Shown here: positions 1 through 6,362 of the stretch, piece after piece
Numbering within the stretch: the first letter of the stretch is position 1
Layout of the letters: the number at the start of each line of letters is the position of its first letter
DNA from: JBGPYM01 sp041493205
GTDB lineage: Bacteria; Bacteroidota; Ignavibacteria; UBA10030; UBA6906
Direction: 5' to 3'
DNA: 13,074 bases
Assembly: GCA_041493205.1 (NCBI GenBank)
Contig: JBGPYM010000069.1
Span: 1-13,074 of the forward strand
Notes under the pieces: model-generated
What the model was told of the DNA's origin: nothing
Seen by the model: only the letters and a program-made list of their open reading frames with translations
Databases searched by the model: none
Position numbers and translations under genes: made by a program

Positions 1-1219
1 GTTCGGCACCAACGCGCAGTACGAAGAATTCGTCCGGGAAGCACACCGCCGGGGACTGAAGGTCATCATGGACCATGTAAGCAACCACATCGGTGCCGCT
101 CACCCGTGGATGAGGAACCTCCCCTCTGCCGACTGGCTCAATGGCTCGACGGCCAACCATGCGCGCGCGGTGCATGATAAAGCCGACCTGACCGACATTC
201 ACAGCGATTCCACACAGCGAGCGGCCACCGTTGCCGGCTGGTTTTCGGACACCATGCCCGACCTCAACCAGAGGAATTACTTCGTAGCCCGGTATCTGAT
301 ACAAAACACGCTCTGGTGGATTGAGACGACCGGCATTGACGGCATACGGGAGGACACCTATCCGTACGCGGACCCCCGTTTTCTCTCCGACTGGGGGAGA
401 TCAATTCTGGCGGAGTATCCGGCGTTTACGATCGTCGGCGAGGTCTGGATGGACGATCCCGCGTACGTCGCACCCTTTCAGAAAGGGAGTCCGCTGGCAG
501 GGTCGTTCGATACGAATCTGCCGAGCATCACCGATTTCCCCCTGTTCAACGCATTCACACAGGTCTTCGGGAACAGGGGGAGCATCCGGCTGATCTACGA
601 TTGTCTCTCCCGGGACCACCTCTATGCCGACCCGTACGCCCTGATGACGTTCGTGGACAACCATGACACGCGACGGATCATGTACATGACGGAGGGAGAC
701 ACCTCCCGCGCGCTGCTGGCACTCAAAATCCTGCTGACGACGAGGGGGATTCCGGAGATCTTTTACGGAACCGAAATCGGGATGATGGGGGGAAGGGGCC
801 ACGGGAACATTCGCGCAGATTTTCCCGGCGGGTTTCCGGGTGACAGCACGAATGCGTTTCTCCCTGCGGGACGCGGACCTAAGGCGAAGAAATTCTTCAA
901 CGCAGTGCGCGCGCTCCTTCATCTCCGGAAGGAGCGGCTCTCGCTCGCGTACGGGCGCATGATACATTTTCCCCCGGTCGATGAGGTCTATGCGTACCTG
1001 CGGGTCCTGGACGACGAGCGGACGCTGATCATTGCAAACAACTCGGATCAGAAGCAGCCGGCCGGGCTTCCCTCATTCCGGCACCAGCTCAACGGAGCGA
1101 CCCGGCTCCGGAACCTCATTACAGGGGCGATCATTGACCTTGCGCAGACCGCGGACTTTCAAGTCCCGGGTAGTGAGGCACTAATTCTGGGGGTGGAGGA
1201 AGAGAAGGGGGAGCGGTAG
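1..1219 (+). CDS. Alpha-amylase-family GH13 glycoside hydrolase, cyclomaltodextrinase/neopullulanase-like (5' partial)
   Basis: The reading frame is open from base 2, so the gene begins left of the window; the in-frame ATG at 68 lies inside conserved region I and is not the start. About 405 residues are visible, against roughly 600 for full members of this group. The GH13 landmarks appear in order: region I DHVSNH (bases 71-88), region II GIREDTYPYAD with the nucleophile Asp codon at 353-355, region III IVGEVW with the acid/base Glu codon at 440-442, and region IV FVDNHD with the transition-state Asp codon at 665-667. A small C-terminal beta domain follows, like that of Bacteroidota cyclomaltodextrinases. 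The missing N-terminus should hold a signal peptide and the N-terminal beta domain of this family. The predicted role is hydrolysis of alpha-1,4 glucans or cyclodextrins, probably in the periplasm. Exact substrate cannot be told. It converges with the leftward genes and appears functionally unrelated to them. Confidence 0.93.
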   Translation, partial: FGTNAQYEEFVREAHRRGLKVIMDHVSNHIGAAHPWMRNLPSADWLNGSTANHARAVHDKADLTDIHSDSTQRAATVAGWFSDTMPDLNQRNYFVARYLIQNTLWWIETTGIDGIREDTYPYADPRFLSDWGRSILAEYPAFTIVGEVWMDDPAYVAPFQKGSPLAGSFDTNLPSITDFPLFNAFTQVFGNRGSIRLIYDCLSRDHLYADPYALMTFVDNHDTRRIMYMTEGDTSRALLALKILLTTRGIPEIFYGTEIGMMGGRGHGNIRADFPGGFPGDSTNAFLPAGRGPKAKKFFNAVRALLHLRKERLSLAYGRMIHFPPVDEVYAYLRVLDDERTLIIANNSDQKQPAGLPSFRHQLNGATRLRNLITGAIIDLAQTADFQVPGSEALILGVEEEKGER

Positions 1220-1226
1220 GTAAAGG

Positions 1227-1330
1227 AAAAGCAACCGGCGGGGACGCCGGTGCTACTGAGAGCATCAAAAACCACCGGCAGGGACGCCGGTGCTACTGAG
1301 AGCATCAAAACCACCGGCGGGGACGCCGGT
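1227..1330 (-). terminator. Candidate stacked intrinsic terminators for the leftward operon
   Basis: Read on the minus strand, each palindrome of the tandem repeat is followed within two or three bases by a short T run: GGTTTT after the first, GGTTTTTG after the second and TGCTTTTCC after the third. The first hairpin begins 13 bases after the TAA of the FecR-like gene. GC-rich hairpins with T runs in this position fit rho-independent termination of the leftward transcript. On the plus strand no T run follows, so the GH13 gene is not obviously served. The T runs are short (4-5), so efficiency is uncertain. Confidence 0.55.
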
Positions 1331-1336
1331 GCTACT
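1234..1336. repeat. Three tandem 39-40 bp hairpin repeats (REP-like)
   Basis: Three copies of a unit made of a palindrome plus a constant linker (gctactgagagcatcaaaa) start at 1234, 1274 and 1313. The palindrome is ACCGGCG-GGGA-CGCCGGT, with 7-bp arms and a 4-base loop, at 1234-1251 and 1313-1330. The middle copy at 1274-1291 has ACCGGCA, so one arm base is mismatched. Units are 40 and 39 bases apart, the difference being one A in the linker. A related element occurs at 6297-6344, which suggests a dispersed family rather than a local duplication only. It fills the gap between two convergent genes. Confidence 0.85.
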
Positions 1337-1343
1337 ACCCGGG

Positions 1344-2045
1344 TTATTTACGGAGGGACTGGATGCGCCCCTTCACCAGCGTTTGCTGATCGGTTGTCAG
1401 ACCTTCCATCTGCGCAAGTGTTCCGTATTCGCTGATCGCTTCACCGCGGAGATCCGCCTTTTCAAGGGCTTCCGCGACAAGGAGCCGGTTCCTGAAATCC
1501 GTTCCGAGCGACGGATACCGGCGGAAGACTTCCATCCCCTTGAGTGCACACGTCGCAAAGTACCCGTTGTCAAACAGGACGCGGGCCCCGTTGATCTGGA
1601 AGACGCCGTTCAGCGGATCCCCTTCTTTCAGGCTCGGCGCGGACCGGTCGGCGCCGTGCACGGCGGCCGCATTCGGAATATGAATCTCCTCGTTATTCCA
1701 CTCGTACGAGGATGCGCGCACCTTCTCCATCGTGAGCTTCAGCATCAGTTCTTCCTGCGACAGATCCCTGATATCCGAAAGGTCCACGATGACCTCCTCT
1801 GGGAGCGTGATGGTCTTTTTCCCGCCGGAGCGGCCTGCCGCGTCGGTCACGAGGAGCGCCCCGCCCTTCTTCCCCGTCTTCATGGTATCATCAGGGCGGA
1901 GCACATCGCCTGCCGCCACGCGCGTCCAGGTTTCCGTGACGCCGTGGCGCACACTGACGTCCCCGCTGATTTTCTGCACCACGATCCCGCCGGCCGTCGC
2001 CCGCAGGGCGAGGCACATACCAAGCGCCAACATGATTGTCTTCAT
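1344..2045 (-). CDS. FecR-like domain periplasmic protein
   Basis: This encodes 233 residues. The start at 2045 is chosen because GAGGAGA (2057-2051) sits 5 bases upstream and the protein then opens with a clean signal peptide (MKTIMLALGMCLALRATA, then GG); an in-frame ATG at 2072 would lie inside the upstream gene. After the signal come about 45 residues with the FecR-type pattern: a GDV...G beta strand, then VAAGDVLRPDDTMKTGKKGGALL, written in part here as key motif DVLRPDD..KTG. The remainder is charged and helical and resembles no domain I recognise. FecR-like domains are periplasmic; in some proteins they sense or transmit signals, in others they are found with peptidoglycan-associated partners. 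The ribosome site overlaps the TGA of the preceding gene, so the two are translationally coupled. It is the last gene of its cluster. Confidence 0.72.
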   Translation of the reverse strand: MKTIMLALGMCLALRATAGGIVVQKISGDVSVRHGVTETWTRVAAGDVLRPDDTMKTGKKGGALLVTDAAGRSGGKKTITLPEEVIVDLSDIRDLSQEELMLKLTMEKVRASSYEWNNEEIHIPNAAAVHGADRSAPSLKEGDPLNGVFQINGARVLFDNGYFATCALKGMEVFRRYPSLGTDFRNRLLVAEALEKADLRGEAISEYGTLAQMEGLTTDQQTLVKGRIQSLRK

Positions 2046-2055
2046 ACCGCTCTCC

Positions 2056-4056
2056 TCAATAGACGTCCACAATACGCACCCAGCCCTTGATCAGGCCGAG
2101 CCCTACTTCCACACAATCGAAATATTGCTGTGCCCCTGCCGTCCACGCCTCATCGAACCCGCGCGTGATCACGGTCGTCTCGATCGGTAGCCAGATCGAT
2201 TCCGCACCCGATTTCCCCTTCCTGACGACATAGCGCTTCGGATTGTCTGCGACGCTCGCACCAAACTTCGGATCGACCCCCGTATCGCAGAGCAGGAAGA
2301 TATGTGCATTGTCCGGTTGACCCGGCGGGATCACATCAACAAAGGCGGTGGAGATGCCGATGCTGCTCAGGAGCGAAGCGAAGCAGACCGTCATGTCATC
2401 GCAATCGCCCCCTCGGATTTTGAGAGTTTCGGAGGGATACTGGACAAAGTCGGCCGACTGCTTCGGATCGGCGACGTACGAGAGCTTTCCCGCAAATGCA
2501 TTGAACAGGATCTTCGCATTCCGGAACGAGGTGAGCTCCTTCGGTCCTTCCGCCAATGAGTCGCGCTTTTGCAGGAGGATATCCCTGCTGTACCGGATGA
2601 TTTCCGGGTCGTCGGGCGTCACGAAATAGCGGAGGGAGAGGACGTTCCCGTCCCAGTCGTTCTTTCCGTGAATCAGCACGCGCGTTTGTGTTCTGTCGTC
2701 AAAGTCCTCCGCCACTGTCGCCGACACGGAGACGGTTCCGTCGCGGACGGTCATTTTCGGCACAGCTTTCACGAGCTCATTGAAGACTGCGGTCAGCGGT
2801 ATTTCGGCGTCCTCGCCGGGGGGGATATAGACCGCCTGAGTCTCCGTCGGCTGGTCCATGAACCGTTCCACGAAAAAGGTCGCTCGCGCCTGGATTGGTT
2901 TCTTCGATATGTTGCGCACTTTCACCTTGCCGACAGGCCGAAACGCCAGGGCCTCATAGGCCGAGGGATAGATGCCGCCGAGCATTTCGACCCCTTCGAT
3001 CCTCGCAAGACTTTCTTTAAGATTCCCGAGAATTGCCTTCACCGAAAACGCCACCCTGTTGGCGGCGTACGGACTCATGGCGATATTATTGATGACCCCG
3101 GCATCGAAAGCGGACGCACTCACCGATCCGCGCCGGTTTGCCTGATTTGTAAATGCGAGGTACGCCGCATCAAGTTCAAGAAATGCGTAGGACCACCCGA
3201 TACCGGCGGCAACCGCTGATACCACTGGGTGCTCGTCGGCGTTTCCGGTCACTCCGCCCCGGAGCATAAGGTTTCCCGCCGGAGCCCACTCGACACCGAG
3301 GGATCCCTCCTTTGCCGTGCTTGCCCCCGCCACGAACGTCAGCGACGGTGTGGCGGCGTAGGAGACCGAAACATCGAAGCTTCGCTTCTGCGGAAGTGTG
3401 AATCTCGCAAAGGCGGAATCGAGGCCCGAGCGCGAAAAGCGGATCAGGCCACGCGCGACGGCGCCCACCGCAACATTGCCGGCGGGTTTCCAGAGCATGG
3501 CCAGATCGGTGAACCACGTGGTTGCTGTCGAGGCTTTTTCCGTGGTCACGATGGTGGAGTCGTGCAATTGAAATGTGTACTGCGGGTCGTTCACTTTTTC
3601 AGTCCGTACCCGTGCCTGAATTCCGACCGACCATTCTTCATTGAGTCGGAGAGCGTATGCCGCCGCAAAAGGTTCGGCATAAGAAATCGTTTTATCGGCC
3701 GGGATATTCAATCCCACCACCACCAGCGTCGCGGGCTGGATGATATCGAGCGATGTGCCGGGCGAGTACTGCACGGCGATGGCGTGGCGGTCCAGGAACC
3801 GCTTGCCGAATCCGAATCCGCTGAAGACGAACCCGTGTCCTGCCAGCGGGGTGTTGATCGCGGTGACCGTGTTGAGGTCCCAGTCGCGGATGCCCGTGAG
3901 CCCGGCCGGATTCGCGGTAAACCCGCGCGTGTCCCGCACGGCAGACCCGTACGCCATCATCGCCGTCGCCCGCGGAGCAAAGAGTGCCTGTCCATATGTT
4001 GTCGATGTCGCCATGCCCATGCCCAAGAGGGTCACAAGGCAGCGTGAAAATATCAT
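2056..4056 (-). CDS. PorV/PorQ-like outer-membrane barrel fused to a transglutaminase-like domain
   Basis: This encodes 666 residues. A signal peptide (about residues 1-22) is followed by ALFAPRATAMMAYGSAVRD and NPAGL, the opening typical of PorV/PorQ and related FadL-like barrels, with alternating amphipathic strands to about residue 330. A beta-rich linker (about 370-470, KVRNISKKP then IPPGEDAEIPL) looks like an immunoglobulin-type domain. The C-terminal part carries a transglutaminase-type cysteine protease signature: GGDCDD with Cys552, NAHIF with His585, and WLPIETT with Glu626 in the place usually held by Asp or Glu. Such folds can act as proteases, amidases or cross-linkers. The start ATG is one base from the preceding TGA, so expression is coupled; no clear ribosome site is visible. 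Barrel-plus-transglutaminase is an uncommon arrangement; which side of the outer membrane the catalytic part faces is not known. Confidence 0.78.
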   Translation of the reverse strand: MIFSRCLVTLLGMGMATSTTYGQALFAPRATAMMAYGSAVRDTRGFTANPAGLTGIRDWDLNTVTAINTPLAGHGFVFSGFGFGKRFLDRHAIAVQYSPGTSLDIIQPATLVVVGLNIPADKTISYAEPFAAAYALRLNEEWSVGIQARVRTEKVNDPQYTFQLHDSTIVTTEKASTATTWFTDLAMLWKPAGNVAVGAVARGLIRFSRSGLDSAFARFTLPQKRSFDVSVSYAATPSLTFVAGASTAKEGSLGVEWAPAGNLMLRGGVTGNADEHPVVSAVAAGIGWSYAFLELDAAYLAFTNQANRRGSVSASAFDAGVINNIAMSPYAANRVAFSVKAILGNLKESLARIEGVEMLGGIYPSAYEALAFRPVGKVKVRNISKKPIQARATFFVERFMDQPTETQAVYIPPGEDAEIPLTAVFNELVKAVPKMTVRDGTVSVSATVAEDFDDRTQTRVLIHGKNDWDGNVLSLRYFVTPDDPEIIRYSRDILLQKRDSLAEGPKELTSFRNAKILFNAFAGKLSYVADPKQSADFVQYPSETLKIRGGDCDDMTVCFASLLSSIGISTAFVDVIPPGQPDNAHIFLLCDTGVDPKFGASVADNPKRYVVRKGKSGAESIWLPIETTVITRGFDEAWTAGAQQYFDCVEVGLGLIKGWVRIVDVY

Positions 4057-4057
4057 A

Positions 4058-4957
4058 TCACAGAAGTTCGACGTAGATGTTGTGGACGGAGGCAGCCTGG
4101 ACGAGAATTGACCCCTGGTACGGCGTCACCGGCGGTGGCTCGCGCCTGTTGGCAATGACAAACGTGAAAACAAAAAAGCGTTCCGGGGGGAGGAGTTGCA
4201 GCACGCGCTGATCAATGATCGCCTTCCCCGTATTGATTCGCGGGTGAAGCTTCATGAGGGGCCGGACCCTTTTCGTCAGGGGGTTTATCACGCTGATCAC
4301 CAGGTTCAGATCCCCCTTCCCTGTCCACCGCAGGAGCAGATCCCTGTTCCTCGGGAGAACGCTTCCCCCGGCGGGCGCGAGGACCTGCACATTATCCGGC
4401 GTCACGATGGAAGTGCTGAACGCTCCCATGGCCGACACCGTCGGGACGGCCCACGTATACATCGTGTTGGGTTGATGGAGACCGACGAGGTCTTTCGCGT
4501 AGACGTACCCGAACGTAGTATCCCGCAGGACGCCGGGAACCCGGAGGCGGTGCGGGAGGCGGATCATCGGAAGTCCGTTGATCGTAATCGCAGGGCTGAG
4601 GTCGAGGCCGAAGAAGCCGAGCGTTTTCCCGTTGAAAAAGAAGGGATTCGCGCGGTCCGCGAAATAGACCGTGGAGAACGCCTGCGTCGCGCTGCCAGCC
4701 GGACCCGCATCGTATTCAACGTTTGCGATTAAGACAAACGCGGTAAAGTTCGCCGCGTCCTGAGGCGTCACGCCCGTCGTGTCGACGGAGGTGAGGGTCT
4801 GGTTCGTATCCGGTGCGGCAATGGGGGTCACCTCCACCAGGCCCTCCGTCGATTCGACCGGATCGACGACGACGGGGTCGGGTTTCTGGCATCCCGCTGC
4901 AACGACGAGAAGGATACTGCATACTCCTGATGCAAGTTTCATAGTGTCAAGCGCCAT
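4058..4957 (-). CDS. Predicted lipoprotein of unknown function
   Basis: This encodes 299 residues from ATG 4957, which has GCAGGG just upstream. ATG 4942 (MKLASGV...) is an almost equally good start. A longer frame back to 5032 is rejected because it runs into the terminator stem. The N-terminus is a type II signal peptide ending in the lipobox VAAGC, then an acidic, proline-rich tether (QKPDPVVVDPVE). The C-terminal third has a beta-rich segment (APAGGSVLPRNRDLLLRW, a run resembling Ig-like or fibronectin-like domains of secreted FCB proteins). I do not recognise the family. The stop codon TGA is separated by one base from the ATG of the barrel-transglutaminase gene, so the products are probably made together and act at the same membrane. 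Confidence 0.7.
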   Translation of the reverse strand: MALDTMKLASGVCSILLVVAAGCQKPDPVVVDPVESTEGLVEVTPIAAPDTNQTLTSVDTTGVTPQDAANFTAFVLIANVEYDAGPAGSATQAFSTVYFADRANPFFFNGKTLGFFGLDLSPAITINGLPMIRLPHRLRVPGVLRDTTFGYVYAKDLVGLHQPNTMYTWAVPTVSAMGAFSTSIVTPDNVQVLAPAGGSVLPRNRDLLLRWTGKGDLNLVISVINPLTKRVRPLMKLHPRINTGKAIIDQRVLQLLPPERFFVFTFVIANRREPPPVTPYQGSILVQAASVHNIYVELL

Positions 4958-5003
4958 GGTGCGCCCTGCAATGTGAAAAAATCCCGCCTGAGTTTCAACC
5001 TCG

Positions 5004-5050
5004 AAAAAAATAGAGCGGGCTTCCGGCCCCAAGGATTACCGGAAGCCCGC
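5004..5050 (-). terminator. Strong rho-independent terminator after the sigma54-driven lipoprotein gene
   Basis: A perfect 12-bp stem, GCGGGCTTCCGG (5015-5026) with CCGGAAGCCCGC (5039-5050), encloses a 12-base loop. On the minus strand it is followed by CTCTA and then seven T (5010-5004). It starts 18 bases past the TGA of the 5069-6049 gene. It should end most transcripts from the sigma54 promoter before the next lipoprotein gene. Confidence 0.93.
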
Positions 5051-5068
5051 GTCGAGCGCCGCACAGGA

Positions 5069-6049
5069 TCAGAGGACCCTGTACGGAACCCCCCACCAGC
5101 TCACTGAATACGGGGCGGTATCGTCAAACAGCGTTCCCCGCGTGATTGCATCCACGCCCGCGTTGAAGTATCCCGGATGGAAATGAACGAACCAGGAGAG
5201 TTCATATTCCCGCGTGTAGGTGTTGTTCGCATTCTGTACCTGTGACACCATGCTCATATGGACACGGCGCCGGTGCAGAGGATCGAACCCGTAGCGCAGC
5301 ACTACGATGTCGGTATCGGGCGATTCGCTCACAAGCGTTACGCGCATCTTCACCGGATCTCCGGCAGTAAGCTGCGGGCAATCCTTGCGTCCGGGGGAGA
5401 GCAGGCTCACCCAGCGATAGCGGAGGTACGTGTTCGTCGGGTCGGTGACGGTAATCGTATCGCCGGACGGAAGGAACATTTCCAGCTTCGTGATGTCGAT
5501 GCCATTGCCAGCGGGAGGCGGATTCGTTCCGCCGTCGACCAGGGACGTCGCCACGGGCAGCCAGTTCCTCCAGAAGATCGCCGCAGATCTGGCGAAGCGC
5601 CTGAAGACGACGTTCCGGACCGCCTTGTCCGTGAACGGCTTCGTGAGCGTCACGGTGTCGCCCGCTCCCGTAAGCGCACGGACTTTGAGCGATCCGGTAA
5701 TCAGCTTTTCGACGTTTGCGATCGCAATTGTGTCACCTGTCAGGACGGTCATCGTGACTGTCGTCGTGACCGACGTGACGAACCGGCCCCAGCGGAGCGG
5801 GGTCACTGCGGCATCGATTTTGCCGAAGGTGCCGTAGTCCATCGTCTCCATGCTCTGATCCGCCATGGTGACCTCTTCGTTCTGCACAAACTGGTCAGAA
5901 GAGGCCATTGACTGCATCGCCTGTGTTTCGTTGGTCACTCCAGGCGGCGGCACGTCGGTAACCGGCCCGCCATTGTCTTTGGTGCAACCTGCGATGAGTA
6001 TCCCTGCGACCAGCGGGATCCCCCAGAACATCGCGAGTGATTTTGCCAT
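5069..6049 (-). CDS. Predicted lipoprotein of unknown function, behind a sigma54 promoter
   Basis: This encodes 326 residues. ATG 6049 is chosen because GAGGGG (6060-6055) precedes it and the protein then begins with a good type II signal peptide (MAKSLAMFWGIPLVAGI, lipobox LIAGC). The in-frame ATG at 6109 would add 20 polar residues in front of the signal and coincides with the predicted sigma54 transcription start, so it is unlikely. After the lipid anchor comes a Pro/Gly tether and a Met/Gln/Asp-rich stretch, then a Thr/Val-rich beta region and a C-terminal half with many aromatic residues (FRRFARSAAIFWRNW, HFHPGYFNAG). I recognise no family. It has its own sigma54 promoter upstream and its own terminator downstream, so it is a single-gene transcription unit, lying next to the sigma54 activator gene. 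It is the best candidate for that activator's target. Confidence 0.75.
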   Translation of the reverse strand: MAKSLAMFWGIPLVAGILIAGCTKDNGGPVTDVPPPGVTNETQAMQSMASSDQFVQNEEVTMADQSMETMDYGTFGKIDAAVTPLRWGRFVTSVTTTVTMTVLTGDTIAIANVEKLITGSLKVRALTGAGDTVTLTKPFTDKAVRNVVFRRFARSAAIFWRNWLPVATSLVDGGTNPPPAGNGIDITKLEMFLPSGDTITVTDPTNTYLRYRWVSLLSPGRKDCPQLTAGDPVKMRVTLVSESPDTDIVVLRYGFDPLHRRRVHMSMVSQVQNANNTYTREYELSWFVHFHPGYFNAGVDAITRGTLFDDTAPYSVSWWGVPYRVL

Positions 6050-6120
6050 TGCATCCCCTCTTGTTGATTGTTGGTTATGAGATTTTTTGTTGATGGTGTC
6101 GTTTTTCATGCCTTCTGTCT

Positions 6121-6137
6121 TGCAACCGGCGTGCCAG
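6121..6137 (-). promoter_or_regulatory. Sigma54 (-24/-12) promoter
   Basis: The minus strand reads CTGGCACGCCGGTTGCA from 6137 to 6121. This matches the sigma54 consensus YTGGCACG-N4-TTGCW at every defined position, with the invariant GG (6135-6134) and GC (6123-6122) separated by exactly 10 bases. The predicted start of transcription is about 6110, giving an A-rich leader of about 60 bases before ATG 6049. It is the only site of this quality I found in the window and it lies beside a sigma54 activator gene. Confidence 0.88.
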
Positions 6138-6296
6138 AGGAGAAAGAGAGAGAAGAGAGAAAAGAGAAGAGAGATAAGATTATGAAAAATAAAGAGTTAG
6201 GAGAGGGGAGAGGGGAGAGATGAGAGAAAGGCGGGGTTGGGAAGTGCGGGAATTTGGAGGAGAAGCGCGGGGTATTCTGTAATCACGCAAGAGCCA

Positions 6297-6344
6297 CGGG
6301 CGGGGACCAGCCGGCAAGGCTAGACCGGCAGAGACGCCGGTCCC
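6297..6344. repeat. Degenerate double copy of the REP-like hairpin
   Basis: ACCGGC (6324-6329) pairs with GCCGGT (6336-6341) around AGAGAC, the same hairpin as the tandem repeat at 1234-1330. A worn second copy precedes it (ACGGGCGGGGACCAGCCGG, 6297-6315). The outer words GGGACC (6303-6308) and GGTCCC (6339-6344) can also pair, so the two copies can fold as one larger structure. It lies about 20 bases past the stop of the CHASE2-sigma54 gene. No T run follows on the minus strand, so it is not an obvious intrinsic terminator, though it could protect the 3' end of the mRNA. Confidence 0.65.
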
Positions 6345-6362
6345 ACTTAAGATCTAGATTTG

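Larger units (their letters stand above)
6050..6362. other. 313-base intergenic region with homopurine tract
   Basis: No gene is visible here. On the plus strand 6136-6174 is 39 unbroken purines made mainly of GA and GAA steps, beginning within the -24 element of the sigma54 promoter. A second purine block at 6199-6220 contains a tandem GAGAGGG-type repeat, and purine bias continues to about 6280. The tract lies upstream of the promoter with respect to leftward transcription, where an activator would bind or DNA would loop. The remainder holds the leader of the lipoprotein gene (6050-6110) and a REP-like element (6297-6344). I saw no convincing paired activator-binding palindromes. Confidence 0.7.

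Noticed and set aside
68..1219. GH13 gene starting at ATG 68
   Set aside because: The frame is open to the window edge and ATG 68 lies within catalytic region I, so the real start is upstream of the window.
1234..1336. Short regularly spaced palindromic repeats resembling a CRISPR array
   Set aside because: There are only three units, the linkers between the palindromes are practically identical to each other instead of unique spacers, and no cas genes are present.
4970..4998. Sigma70-like pair TTGAAA-N17-CACATT on the minus strand upstream of the second lipoprotein gene
   Set aside because: The -10 matches only three of six positions and the predicted start would fall after the ribosome site used by ATG 4957; too weak to annotate.
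4958..5032. N-terminal extension of the second lipoprotein to ATG 5032
   Set aside because: It overlaps the loop and stem of the intrinsic terminator and would spoil the lipoprotein signal peptide.
6050..6109. N-terminal extension of the sigma54-driven lipoprotein to ATG 6109
   Set aside because: It would put 20 polar residues before the type II signal peptide and start at the predicted transcript 5' end; ATG 6049 has a good ribosome site.
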